This document shows positions 18,466-26,340 of a DNA stretch of 64,000 nucleotides, in pieces. This DNA comes from Microcoleus sp. FACHB-672. Lineage in GTDB: Bacteria; Cyanobacteriota; Cyanobacteriia; Cyanobacteriales; Oscillatoriaceae. The position numbers and the translations under genes are program-made. The stretch covers positions 1-64,000 of the forward strand of contig NZ_JACJOU010000015.1 of the NCBI RefSeq assembly GCF_014695725.1, read 5' to 3'. Numbering within the stretch: the stretch's first letter is position 1; each line of letters begins with the position of its first letter. The notes below the pieces were generated by a model. It made no database searches. It worked only from the letters and a program-made list of their open reading frames with translations, and had not been told where the DNA came from.

Positions 18466-19278
18466 ATGGATGATGAATTTTCCTCGTGGCTTTGTCATGT
18501 TAAATTACTGGTTTGTAATCCAGATAAAAACTCCTGTCAGTCGGACTTAGTCTATTGCTCATTTCCTGCAAAAGCCTATGATCATTTACTGGGTTTTCAG
18601 AATGAAAAATTAAAAATAATTGCTATTTTTAATTTTCATCCTATGAATCATTGTGCTATCGCAGAGATTGATGAACCTGAACAGATTAAAGCCTCAATAA
18701 AGGTTTTAAGGGTTGAAGATGATTTGTCTAATTTTAGAATATGTGCTAAGTGGTTTATTAGAAGATTTAATTTGGTGGCATATTATGGGTTTGACGTAGA
18801 AACCGTAATGCAAATCGCAGCTAACAAACAAGTGGATATAATTTTAGTCAATACAGGTTATTCGGGTAAATATAGACAAGTGGATTGGATGGAGTATATC
18901 CGAATGTTAAAATCCAACCCGGAAACCGCACAAATTCCCGTTATTTTAACAATGTGGGGTCAAGTCATGGTAGGTGACCGGGACAGATACTTAGAAGAAA
19001 GTGGTGCTGATGATGCCATTCGGATGGAGCCTGCTAGTTGGGAACCCCTTGTCGAAAAAATAAAATATAACCTCCCTACGGACGATCCCACTCTAAACAC
19101 GAGAATTAATTTAAGAAAAAGATTTAGCGGTTCCCGGACAATTAAAGTACAAAAAGAAAAAGAATCAGTATTAGACTTTCTAGCCTTTAAAATTTTCCAG
19201 CTCATAATATTGACAGCTTCTCTATTTGTTCCTTTAATTGATGCTATTTCCGGACGCGACAAGTCATCTAGGAAATGA
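18466..19278 (+). CDS. Degenerate response-regulator receiver protein
   Basis: A 270-residue protein. Residues 1-70 are unrecognised. Residues 77-205 have a CheY-like layout: acidic pair in VLRVEDDLSN, a beta strand VDIILVNTGYSG, then VILTMWG and ADDAIRMEP. The strand that normally ends in the phosphorylated Asp ends in Asn, and the conserved Lys of the K-P motif is replaced (RMEP). Phosphorylation is therefore unlikely and a pseudo-receiver role is inferred. The C-terminus has a basic stretch and a hydrophobic segment (FQLIILTASLFVPLI) that could associate with the membrane. No output domain is recognisable. AAGGGA upstream supports the ATG start. Confidence 0.75.
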   Translation: MDDEFSSWLCHVKLLVCNPDKNSCQSDLVYCSFPAKAYDHLLGFQNEKLKIIAIFNFHPMNHCAIAEIDEPEQIKASIKVLRVEDDLSNFRICAKWFIRRFNLVAYYGFDVETVMQIAANKQVDIILVNTGYSGKYRQVDWMEYIRMLKSNPETAQIPVILTMWGQVMVGDRDRYLEESGADDAIRMEPASWEPLVEKIKYNLPTDDPTLNTRINLRKRFSGSRTIKVQKEKESVLDFLAFKIFQLIILTASLFVPLIDAISGRDKSSRK

Positions 19279-19655
19279 TCAAATAACTTATTTAATTCTA
19301 ACTTATGGGTTGACTCATTTGTCACAACCATATTGCCTAGGGTGAACACAAAGTTCAGCAACTCACCTTTATCATTAACGACCAGATGCACTCTTGAAAC
19401 CAAAGAAGCAGTCAACCGGCCAGTTGACTTCCCACTGAGGTTTAAAGGTTTGACAAAAGTTATCGACACTGAACATGGGACGGGCAGATGGATGAGAATT
19501 TAGCACTTTTAGGCTATCTATTTTGCCCTTTCTTGTCTCGAACTGATGTTAAAAATATGACTGAATTTGTTGCAAAAACACAAATATCGTGAATTTTTAA
19601 CCGCAGATTCCGCAGATAAATTATTTATGTTTATCTGCGGTTCAAATAAAAAAAC
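19279..19655. other. Intergenic region between convergent genes
   Basis: No supported gene. It contains the palindrome listed separately and otherwise AT-rich sequence. An open frame here on the minus strand overlaps the receiver gene and shows no protein features. Confidence 0.5.
19610..19640. repeat. Palindrome CCGCAGATAAA / TTTATCTGCGG
   Basis: Perfect 11-bp arms with a 9-nt AT loop, preceded by a partial direct copy (CCGCAGATT). The motif resembles the CACAGATAAACGCAGAT sequence near 28.74 kb in this window. Its place between convergent genes would suit a terminator, but no T-tract follows on either strand. Confidence 0.6.
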
Positions 19656-20714
19656 TTACGATTCCCCGCCCTTTAAAAAAGGCACATCCACAACTTCCCC
19701 TTCAATATCTCCAACGTGCACTTTCAAACCGGCACCCCCAGCTTTTGTACGGATATAAGCTAGACCAAATGGCCCTTGAGGGGTTTCTGTATAACTCGTG
19801 AGGGTTCCAACTTTCTCCTCATCTAGCGTCACTACAGTTCCGGGTTCTACCCTAGCACTTAGTCGAACGCCCCAAAGTTGCTGCTTCACGCCTTTGTAGG
19901 TTTCCAGACGCGCAATTGTTTCTTGACCGATATAACAACCTTTAGTGAAGGAAAGTGTTTGCAATAAACGCGCTTCTAGCGGATTGTAATCTTCTGTGAG
20001 TTCCCGATCTGGTGTGGGGCGTCCCTGTTCCACTCTCAACTGTTCCCAACATTGTTCACCCAGAGGAACCGCACCGGCAGCGGTTAAAGTCTCCCACACG
20101 GCGGCTGCGTTGCCTGCTTCGACAATTAGGGTGTAGCCGGCAACTGCTAAGCCACTGCCCACAGCCACACGCACTTGCGCGTCCCCTAGGGGTACTATCT
20201 GGTGGGTGCCATAAGGTTGGCCGGCAAGGGCACCGGCACCCAACTGATCCAGTAAAGCATCGCTGTTTGGCCCCATTAAACTGAATGCAGCCGTTTTTTC
20301 CGTCACATCCGTTAATTTCACCTTATCGGCAAAAAAGATATAGCGATCAAGCCACTGCATTAACTTGGAACGGCGATGGGGCGAGACAAGCAGCAGCACC
20401 GCATCTTCCGTAAGATATGCGGTTGCTAAGTCAATCGTGCGGGCAGTGGAGGTGACAAAAACCGTATCACAACCCTGTCCGGGCTTAAGGCTGTTGAAAT
20501 CGTTTGTACTTTGATTGTGCAAAAATCGTAGCCGGTCAGCATCGCTAACTTGAATGCGTCCCCAGTGGGTGAGATCGCACAAAGCCACTGCTTCCCGCAC
20601 CGCGTTGAGGGCGGCTGCATCGTTGCCAAAACTAACCGGCACCGGCACGCCAGAGGCCGATTCCTCAAAGGTTGCCCCACCGGCTGTTTGAAGTTCTTGT
20701 AATTCTTGAATCAT
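19656..20714 (-). CDS. ygfZ: YgfZ/GcvT-like folate-binding protein
   Basis: A 352-residue protein of the YgfZ/CAF17 family, which is related to the glycine-cleavage T protein, binds folate and supports assembly or repair of certain iron-sulfur enzymes. The family signature is present as KGCYIGQETIARL near residue 253, with an N-terminal barrel part (REAVALCDLTHWGRIQV) and the C-terminal segment GPFGLAYIRTKA. Length is as expected and the ATG start is clean. It is separated from the next minus-strand gene upstream by a 21-bp tandem repeat, so an operon is not obvious. Confidence 0.9.
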   Translation of the reverse strand: MIQELQELQTAGGATFEESASGVPVPVSFGNDAAALNAVREAVALCDLTHWGRIQVSDADRLRFLHNQSTNDFNSLKPGQGCDTVFVTSTARTIDLATAYLTEDAVLLLVSPHRRSKLMQWLDRYIFFADKVKLTDVTEKTAAFSLMGPNSDALLDQLGAGALAGQPYGTHQIVPLGDAQVRVAVGSGLAVAGYTLIVEAGNAAAVWETLTAAGAVPLGEQCWEQLRVEQGRPTPDRELTEDYNPLEARLLQTLSFTKGCYIGQETIARLETYKGVKQQLWGVRLSARVEPGTVVTLDEEKVGTLTSYTETPQGPFGLAYIRTKAGGAGLKVHVGDIEGEVVDVPFLKGGES

Positions 20715-20829
20715 GCTGTGCCTGAGCGGTTGTCAATGATTTCTGATGCTAGTGAAACGCAGAAAGCAAACGCGCATCTCATTCGCTATTTTATGCGAGC
20801 GAATGCCAATCTCCCTCAAAACTGGGAAT

Positions 20830-20888
20830 TGGGGATTGGGCATGGGGCATGGGGGATTGGGCATGGGGCATGGGGGATTGGGCATGGG
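20830..20888. repeat. Tandem repeat, 21-bp unit GGGGGATTGGGCATGGGGCAT
   Basis: About 2.8 nearly perfect copies in the gap between two minus-strand genes. The unit is built from GGGGATT / GGGCAT blocks, the complement of the ATGCCCC/ATGCCCA heptamers at 22.4, 44.0 and 55.5 kb. Such short tandem repeats are common between cyanobacterial genes. Confidence 0.9.
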
Positions 20889-20900
20889 CAGTCAAAACTC

Positions 20901-21284
20901 CTATGCCTTGGGCAAGTTGGCAAAGACGTCTTGTACCAGTTGTTTTGCTTTGGCGTCTAGCTGGTTCCAGTCTACATCGCCGGTTTCATCGAGGAGACTG
21001 GTGTCAATTTCAACGTCCACACTCTCCATTTCAGCGTGGGTGGGCCTGTAGTTGTTAAAGCAGACCTGATAGCACAAATCCCACACATCAAAGGTCACTT
21101 GCCGGTCTTGATGTTGCAGACACAGCGTATAACCCGGATAGGGCGTTTGCACTTCTTGATAGGTGCCCTGCCAAGCTGATTCTTCCAGTTGTTTACGGAT
21201 GTTGTCGATGACCCTGATTAGGGCCGGCTGCATCAACACACTAGCTTGTTGCCATGCAACTTCATTTTTAATTTTTGGCTTCAT
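20901..21284 (-). CDS. Conserved hypothetical protein, about 127 residues
   Basis: Soluble, mixed alpha/beta-looking protein with no family I can name. It has the aromatic segments YPGYTLCLQHQDRQVTFDVW and LCYQVCFNNYRPTHAEME and an acidic tail with DVDWNQLDAKAKQLVQDVF. ATG at 21284 is chosen; a TTG 48 bases upstream would add 16 residues and is less likely. No signal peptide or membrane segment. Codon use is like that of its neighbours. Confidence 0.75.
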   Translation of the reverse strand: MKPKIKNEVAWQQASVLMQPALIRVIDNIRKQLEESAWQGTYQEVQTPYPGYTLCLQHQDRQVTFDVWDLCYQVCFNNYRPTHAEMESVDVEIDTSLLDETGDVDWNQLDAKAKQLVQDVFANLPKA

Positions 21285-21489
21285 TTGCACACCGATCGGT
21301 ATGGATAAAAAAGCAGACCTCGCCTCTTGCAAAAATCAACTATAGCGGATGCCCCTAGCGCAGGGTGTGCGTCAACAGGCTGCGTTCATCTTCTACAGGC
21401 TGCGATTAAGAAAAAAGATATCGACTGTCTGCAAGAGGTTTAGTCTGCCCACGCCTATCCAAAAAGTTAATCAGAGTCAGCTAGGAAGG

Positions 21490-22251
21490 TTATAAGCGCG
21501 GTAGAGGAGTCTTACCGGCATCCCCTTCCGTGCCGGTGTTCGATGGGGGTGGAGTCTTGCCGGCATCTGGCTCAGTGCCGGTGTTGGGTGGCGGTGGAGT
21601 CTTGCCTGCATCCCCTTCCGTGCCGGTGTTGGGTGGCGGTGGAGGTACTTGATCCGCGCTTCCATCCTTTGATGGAGGCATGGGAGTGGTTTCACCCGGG
21701 TTGGAATAAGTTGACTCACCCACCGGCTCTAGCAAAGCTTTGAAAAAGTAAACCCGATCACAATATTTGGTCTCACTATTACAGACAGTCTCAACCGCAA
21801 TATTGCGAACGTTGGTGACATCAACCGACAGAGACGCTTTTTCTCCTGGCCCGACTGTCACCGTTTGAGAAGCATCTTGTTCTCCATCTAAGTAAACTCT
21901 AATCGTATTGGCAGGGCTACCCCGGTCGTTATCTCGCATTCCAAACTCTAATTGCAGCGTTTGGAAGTCATATTCGGAAGGCTTCGGTTCGTCAGACTTA
22001 ATCCGGCACGTCATGCCCGAAAATTCGGAACCGGCTCCCATATACAGATAAGAGGTGTAAACGGCTCTGCCTACAGATACATTTGAAGTAATCCGACGCC
22101 AGCGACCAGGGCCGGTGCTGACACAGCGAGCATCAAACAGGGAAATAGGTCGTCTTGCCTCTGCCTGTGGGGTTGGCAATAGCGAAGGCACTATCACCAA
22201 AGACAGCACCACACCGAGGAAAAGTTGAGCAATCGACTTGTTTTTTTGCAT
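21490..22251 (-). CDS. Secreted protein with C-terminal Pro-rich tandem repeats
   Basis: A classical signal peptide (MQKNKSIAQLFLGVVLSLV ... PTPQAEA) precedes a domain of about 150 residues with four cysteines (DARC, MTCR, ETVC, KYCD) that may form two disulfides. The C-terminus carries three 15-residue repeats of the type PPPPNTGTEGDAGKT, probably an extended spacer or wall-associated tail. The central domain resembles carbohydrate-binding-like beta sandwiches (IRVYLDGEQ, TVTVGPGEKASLSVDV), which is only an impression. ATG at 22251 is preferred over an in-frame GTG six bases earlier. Confidence 0.8.
   Translation of the reverse strand: MQKNKSIAQLFLGVVLSLVIVPSLLPTPQAEARRPISLFDARCVSTGPGRWRRITSNVSVGRAVYTSYLYMGAGSEFSGMTCRIKSDEPKPSEYDFQTLQLEFGMRDNDRGSPANTIRVYLDGEQDASQTVTVGPGEKASLSVDVTNVRNIAVETVCNSETKYCDRVYFFKALLEPVGESTYSNPGETTPMPPSKDGSADQVPPPPPNTGTEGDAGKTPPPPNTGTEPDAGKTPPPSNTGTEGDAGKTPLPRL
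21508..21642. repeat. In-gene tandem repeat, three 45-bp units
   Basis: Three adjacent 45-bp units encode PPPPNTGTEGDAGKT and two one-residue variants at the end of the secreted protein. DNA identity between units is high, so the array is young and copy number may vary between strains. Confidence 0.9.
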
Positions 22252-22411
22252 GGGCACGGGACTGTACAGTCACGCTAACAGGTTTAAATCTCCCTAATAA
22301 TATCGAATCGCCACCGGCAGTCGCGGCAGTATTACCGCTTCTTTACCTGAATGCTGAGTTTCTGACTCCTGAGTTAAGTCCCACACCCCATGCCCTATGC
22401 CCCACGCCCCT

Positions 22412-22434
22412 ACCTTTAGGTTGGCGCAGCCTTG
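22412..22434. repeat. Dispersed 23-bp element, copy 1
   Basis: ACCTTTAGGTTGGCGCAGCC plus TTG, which recurs with one mismatch at 55519-55541. Both copies are embedded in CCCCAT/CCCCAAT-rich DNA, so the unique core and the flanking heptamers appear to be one composite repeat. Confidence 0.8.
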
Positions 22435-22500
22435 TCCCATGCCCCATGCCCCATGCCCCATGCCCCATGCCCCATGCCCAATGCCCAATGCCCAATGCCC
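22435..22500. repeat. Short tandem repeat, heptamer ATGCCCC/ATGCCCA
   Basis: Nine consecutive 7-bp units, the first ones ATGCCCC and the last three ATGCCCA. It ends four bases from the stop codon of a small membrane protein gene. It resembles the heptanucleotide STRR elements described in filamentous cyanobacteria. Confidence 0.95.
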
Positions 22501-22503
22501 CTC

Positions 22504-22611
22504 TTACCGCTTTGTCGTCCACACGTTGGTGAACATCATTAGAAACGCACCAATTACAATGACGATAGCAAGACCGCCAGCAATGGCATTTAGCAAATCA
22601 GTATTTTCCAT
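22504..22611 (-). CDS. Small single-span membrane protein, 35 residues
   Basis: The minus-strand frame reads MENTDLLNAIAGG, then a hydrophobic span LAIVIVIGAFLMMFT, then a short basic tail NVWTTKR. The layout (short acidic head, one transmembrane helix, basic tail) is that of the tiny photosynthetic or respiratory complex subunits of cyanobacteria, but I cannot match it to a named one. No strong ribosome binding site is visible. It lies between the secreted-protein gene and a divergently read membrane-protein gene. Confidence 0.5.
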   Translation of the reverse strand: MENTDLLNAIAGGLAIVIVIGAFLMMFTNVWTTKR

Positions 22612-22660
22612 TGGTTTGTTGAGATTTCAGATAAACTAACAGCCTAGCTTATCGTTTTCT

Positions 22661-23032
22661 ATGATGTTTGACCTTAATACCGTTTCTGAATTCTCCCGCA
22701 ATCACTGCATCAGCATCTGTGCGTTTCTGGTGCCGGCCAATCTGGTGGCAACCCTGGCTACAATCGTTTTAACCGCCCTGCGTCGCCCTAAAGCACAGGT
22801 GTGGAAAGCGGCAGCCATTGCTGCCATTCCCGCTCTGGTGATGGTGTTTCATGTGATTACTTGGTTTATGATTGGTGTGGTCATGGCTCCCACCTACATC
22901 CTGCTATGGCTTGCAGCGACCTGTCTGAGCATTAATTTATGGGCGATTTCCCATCCGCAAAGTATGGTTCGACTGCTCAAATGGGCATGGGGGATGATTT
23001 CACCGGCATTTCAACGTCGGCATCTCACATAG
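22661..23032 (+). CDS. Hypothetical membrane protein, 123 residues
   Basis: Three or four hydrophobic helices are visible: ICAFLVPANLVATLATIVL, AAAIAAIPALVMVFHVITWF and VVMAPTYILLWLAATCLSIN. A basic tail ends in RRHLT. No family recognised. It is followed 14-35 bp later by another small membrane protein on the same strand, suggesting a two-gene unit. Start is ATG (two adjacent ATG codons). Confidence 0.75.
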   Translation: MMFDLNTVSEFSRNHCISICAFLVPANLVATLATIVLTALRRPKAQVWKAAAIAAIPALVMVFHVITWFMIGVVMAPTYILLWLAATCLSINLWAISHPQSMVRLLKWAWGMISPAFQRRHLT

Positions 23033-23067
23033 AGTAATTCTTTTGTGTGAAATTTCAGTTAGAAGTA

Positions 23068-23310
23068 ATGAAAGATAAATTTCTTGATTGGCTAAATCTG
23101 TTTTTAGTGGCGGATGTCTTCCTGGTGTTGTTTAGCTTCGCTTGGCTGGCAGCTGCGGTGATCGGGCGCGGGGCTGGGGTTCCGCTAGGACTCGATTTAT
23201 GGTACAAGCTTTGGCAGCCGGTTTTTACTCCAGCCATCGGGATTTTGATGGGCGGTGCGATTCTTAGTGGCATTATCAGTCAGATTACTAAGCGGCTGAA
23301 ATCTAACTAA
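23068..23310 (+). CDS. Hypothetical membrane protein, 80 residues
   Basis: Two hydrophobic segments, LVADVFLVLFSFAWLAAAVI and TPAIGILMGGAILSGIISQI, separated by a Trp-rich loop (LDLWYKLWQPVF), with a basic end. No family recognised. ATG at 23068 with AGAAG upstream is chosen; a GTG at 23047 would add seven residues. Probably co-transcribed with the preceding membrane protein gene. Confidence 0.65.
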   Translation: MKDKFLDWLNLFLVADVFLVLFSFAWLAAAVIGRGAGVPLGLDLWYKLWQPVFTPAIGILMGGAILSGIISQITKRLKSN

Positions 23311-23655
23311 GAGCTAGGTAATGAGAATGCCGGCTTCATAGGTGAAATGATATTCTGAATACGTTTCAGGTTAGAGGAGTTGCTAAGTGGAATGCAGCAA
23401 AGTTCAGCCCTGAAATTGGCCAGCCTTTAGGGGACAATTGGCGGTTTAGACAAGCGCTTTCGCTGAGGGCTTAGGAGATTTTTAAGGTGGCCAGAATGCG
23501 ATATCAATCGCATTTAAGCCTTACCTATTTTTTGGAAATGAGCGGAAAGTTGAGAAATTCGCAGAAACACCGTGGGAAACAGAAAAGCCAATTTATTAGA
23601 CAGTCTTCTAACTCATTTAAGCTAGGGCATTTCTGAGCCTAAAGTTAATATTTTT
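23311..23655. other. Intergenic region
   Basis: No gene or clear repeat. It ends in the promoter listed next. Confidence 0.4.
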
Positions 23656-23684
23656 TTGCAGAAAAGGTTCATTAATGATACAAT
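23656..23684 (+). promoter_or_regulatory. Candidate sigma-70-type promoter
   Basis: TTGCAG and TACAAT are separated by exactly 17 bases. Transcription would begin about 23690, giving a short leader before the ATG at 23710. This also argues against the upstream TTG codon at 23656, which lies inside the -35 box. Confidence 0.45.
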
Positions 23685-23709
23685 ATATGTAGATAAAATA
23701 AAGTTGCTA

Positions 23710-24396
23710 ATGGCGTCTAATTTTCAACCACTTCCCCGGCTCAAAGCTAAGCAAATACGGGAGTATGGGAAGCAATATTATATTGATGATCAAGGGGTTC
23801 GTTTACCCAGTGTTACGACGATTCTGAGTGCTACGAAACCTCAAGAAGATAGAGACCGGCTGGCGCAGTGGCAGCAGCGTGTGGGTGTGGAAGAAGCTTA
23901 TCGCATTTCTTCAACGGCGGGACGCAGAGGAACCGGCACTCACAAGCACATTGAACGCTATCTGTTGGGTGAGGAGGTTACCTGTCCAGAGGGCATCAAA
24001 CCTTATTGGGAAAGTGTTGAGCCGGTGTTGCAAGAGATTGAAGATGTGCGATTGGTTGAAGGCAATATTTTTCACTACGATTTGCGATATGCCGGCAGGG
24101 TAGATTGTGTTGCGAGTTATCGCGGTGTTCCCTGTGTTTGTGACTGGAAAACTGCCGATTATCCTAAAGGTTCAATTGAGCGTTTGTACGATTATCCGAT
24201 CCAATTAGCCGCCTATGCCGGCGCAGTGAATCATTCTTATAAAGATTCCGGGATTGAGATCAATCATGCAATGTTAGTGGTGGCAATTCCTGAAATGCCG
24301 GCTGAGGTGTTTTGGTTTGAGCCGGCAGTCGTGACAGATTTTTGGTGCCGGTGGCAAGAAAGAGTGAAAACTTTTTGGCAGCGTCAAGGCTGGTAA
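23710..24396 (+). CDS. PD-(D/E)XK nuclease-superfamily protein (RecB/MGME1-like)
   Basis: A 228-residue protein. SVTTILSATKPQEDRDRLAQW is followed by GTGTHKHIERYL, the Gly-x-x-x-His segment seen in Cas4/RecB-like and mitochondrial MGME1 exonucleases. The catalytic core is GRVDCVASYRGVPCVCDWKT, giving the D...D-x-K metal-binding set, and then YPIQLAAYAGAVN supplies the Q-x-x-x-Y motif. This fits a single-strand DNA exonuclease fold of RecB type. There is no helicase or Cas partner nearby, so its process is unknown. The ATG at 23710 is preferred because a promoter-like element overlaps the upstream TTG. Confidence 0.8.
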   Translation: MASNFQPLPRLKAKQIREYGKQYYIDDQGVRLPSVTTILSATKPQEDRDRLAQWQQRVGVEEAYRISSTAGRRGTGTHKHIERYLLGEEVTCPEGIKPYWESVEPVLQEIEDVRLVEGNIFHYDLRYAGRVDCVASYRGVPCVCDWKTADYPKGSIERLYDYPIQLAAYAGAVNHSYKDSGIEINHAMLVVAIPEMPAEVFWFEPAVVTDFWCRWQERVKTFWQRQGW

Positions 24397-24431
24397 AGCT
24401 GTAGGAAACATTTACTTTTTTCCCTACAGCT
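24397..24431. repeat. Inverted repeat between convergent genes
   Basis: AGCTGTAGG and CCTACAGCT (9-bp arms, 17-nt loop with six T) begin directly after the nuclease stop codon. A further CTACAGC lies at the end of the opposing patatin gene. It could act as a bidirectional terminator, but a proper T-tract after the stem is missing. Confidence 0.5.
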
Positions 24432-24457
24432 ACGCCAATTAAAAACCACTCTTTTAC

Positions 24458-25498
24458 CTACAGCAGAAAATCGATAAATTTGTCCAATTTTTCACTATTC
24501 TCTAAAGCCGTTTCCTCGCCTCTCCTTTTTAACTTTTTCAAATTCTCCTCTGACACATTATCCATTTCTGCCATTGCATCACTATCCTGAATAACCGTAT
24601 TAATTCTCAGGTATTGTTCTGGGCTTTTGATGCTATCAAAAACCTGGATTAATTGATAATCTACGGTTTCGGCGACCCCCGTCATAATAATATTAATAAT
24701 TGGGCTGACCCATTGAATTTTTCCCCAATCTTTTGCTTCAGCGTAAGTGTAGGATTCTTTAATGTCGCCCGTTCCTAAGGATAAAACCACCATGTCTTTT
24801 GCCGTAGGATTCCCTTCGGATGAATCTTCCGGTGTCGGTTTTCGCTGTAATTTTGTTCGAGCTTCGGCATAAGCACAAAGTGTTGGGTTATTTGCAAAAA
24901 CTCCTCCATCGATATAAGGATAGCTTTTAGAGGCAAGCGATGTAATTTTTGCTACTTCAAAAAACGTGGGCGCGGCAGAAGTTGCTCGCGCTGCATCTCT
25001 AACAAAATAATTTTGATCTAAATCTTTTTTGGCATCATGCTGAGTAAAAAATCGACTTCTTCTTGCTTCAATATCATAAGCAGTAATTAAACACGGCTTG
25101 AGTAATTCGCTCAGTTTTTTATCCTTAAAATAGTCTTTTAACAATCTTTCCAAGGGTTCCGACGGGTATTTTTCATCGGTAACTCCTGCTAAAGATTGCA
25201 ATTTTTTAAAGAACGGAGCTTTAAAAATTTCGCCTCCTCTCTGTAGATAAATATTGACTGCTTCTTGGGCAGTAAATCTGGGTCTAGGTCGATTGTTTTC
25301 ATCAGGAAACAAGTAAATGCAGGTTAAAATTCCCCCTGTACTGGTGCCGGCAATTAAATCGAAATAATCAGCAATTCTTGCATCTGGATTGCCTGTCCGA
25401 TTCTTAATTTTTTCTTCCAGTGTTACTAAAACCTGTCCTGGTATAATCCCTCGAATTCCGCCCCCGTCAATTGAAAGAATTCTGGTGTATTTTGACAT
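24458..25498 (-). CDS. Patatin-like phospholipase
   Basis: A 346-residue lipid acyl hydrolase of the patatin family. N-terminal SIDGGGIRGIIPG gives the oxyanion loop, LIAGTSTGGI the nucleophile elbow (G-x-S-x-G), and YIDGGVFANNP the catalytic Asp of the Ser-Asp dyad. No signal peptide, so cytoplasmic or membrane-peripheral action is likely. Patatins of similar length are effectors in CBASS defence (CapV), but no cyclic-nucleotide synthase is next to this gene, so a housekeeping lipase is the simpler reading. Confidence 0.93.
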   Translation of the reverse strand: MSKYTRILSIDGGGIRGIIPGQVLVTLEEKIKNRTGNPDARIADYFDLIAGTSTGGILTCIYLFPDENNRPRPRFTAQEAVNIYLQRGGEIFKAPFFKKLQSLAGVTDEKYPSEPLERLLKDYFKDKKLSELLKPCLITAYDIEARRSRFFTQHDAKKDLDQNYFVRDAARATSAAPTFFEVAKITSLASKSYPYIDGGVFANNPTLCAYAEARTKLQRKPTPEDSSEGNPTAKDMVVLSLGTGDIKESYTYAEAKDWGKIQWVSPIINIIMTGVAETVDYQLIQVFDSIKSPEQYLRINTVIQDSDAMAEMDNVSEENLKKLKRRGEETALENSEKLDKFIDFLL

Positions 25499-25599
25499 AG
25501 CTATTTAGCTTCCCTAGCAACTGCTTTTTGTTATAGTAGCAGGTAATGGATGCCTTTTGTTTTTACCGTAACAGATGTTTAAATATGCCGAATATTAGC

Positions 25600-26229
25600 T
25601 CATAAAAGCTCCTTTAAGCCAATTTTTCGAGCTGCAAGCATATAGCGGAAAATATATTCTATCAGCTCAATATAATTGTAAGCTGTTGCTTGGGAATCAG
25701 CCCAAACAGTGACTCCGTGATCTCGGATGAGCAATACCGGCACTTGTGGGGGCGCAACCTGAAAACGCGTGCGAATGTCAGCGGCAATTTCAGGCACTTG
25801 GAAATGATTTTCAAACATCGGCACGGTTACTTTAGGATTTTCCTCCCAAATTCCCAGCCCTTTTAACATTTCGATTGTCGGCAAAGGTAGCCCCTCATCA
25901 TTGCTCATCCGAGAGATTAAATTTGCTTCAATTGAGTGAACATGATAGCAGGCTTGGGCTTTGGGAAAACAGGCATAAATCGCTTCATGAATGCTTGTTT
26001 CAGCAGAAGGGCGGGCGTCAGGATGGGGTTGCTCTAGCACTGTACCATCGAGTGCGATGCGGATAAAATCATTAGGTGTTAAATGCCCTTTATTGCGCCC
26101 ACTGGCGGTAATCCAAAAGCTGCCATCGGGCACCCTTGCCGAGAGGTTGCCGGCGGTGCCAACCATCCAGCCTTGGGTGTAAAAATGGCTAGCTGCTGCA
26201 ATTAAATTTTGTCTTGGATCGGTGTTCAT
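25600..26229 (-). CDS. mtnB: Methylthioribulose-1-phosphate dehydratase
   Basis: A 209-residue class II aldolase-fold enzyme that dehydrates 5-methylthioribulose-1-phosphate in the methionine salvage pathway. GWMVGTAGNLSAR, ITASGRNKGHL, RPSAETSIHEAIY and CYHVHSIEANLISR (zinc ligands of the H-x-H type) plus a late IRDHGVTVW are the family features. It is the last gene of a minus-strand run that also contains mtnD, mtnW and mtnX, but is separated from mtnX by an SLH/WG-repeat gene. MtnA and MtnK are not in the window. Confidence 0.93.
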   Translation of the reverse strand: MNTDPRQNLIAAASHFYTQGWMVGTAGNLSARVPDGSFWITASGRNKGHLTPNDFIRIALDGTVLEQPHPDARPSAETSIHEAIYACFPKAQACYHVHSIEANLISRMSNDEGLPLPTIEMLKGLGIWEENPKVTVPMFENHFQVPEIAADIRTRFQVAPPQVPVLLIRDHGVTVWADSQATAYNYIELIEYIFRYMLAARKIGLKELL

Positions 26230-26251
26230 CGATATAATAGTTGTGAGTTGA

Positions 26252-26271
26252 TGAGTCTTGAGTGCTGAGTC
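26252..26271. repeat. ACTCAGCACTCAAGACTCA-type repeat, intergenic copy
   Basis: TGAGTCTTGAGTGCTGAGTC lies just upstream of mtnB. The same heptamer family (CAGCACTCA) occurs inside coding DNA at 7143, 16782, 41868 and 47736; see the finding on this repeat. Confidence 0.6.
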
Positions 26272-26340
26272 AGAGAAGAGAGAGTTTTTACAGAAGTTTC
26301 ATATTCATTCTGCTCCTCCCTCAACAAAGACAAGATTTTA

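Noticed and set aside
18960-19469. A 169-codon minus-strand open frame overlapping the receiver gene
   Set aside because: It is antisense to the receiver domain over half its length and the rest has no protein-like motif or good start.
22381-22500. The heptamer array as a CRISPR
   Set aside because: It is a continuous 7-bp tandem repeat with no spacers.
24458-25498. Patatin gene as a CBASS effector
   Set aside because: No cyclic-dinucleotide synthase or other CBASS gene lies next to it, and stand-alone patatins are common.
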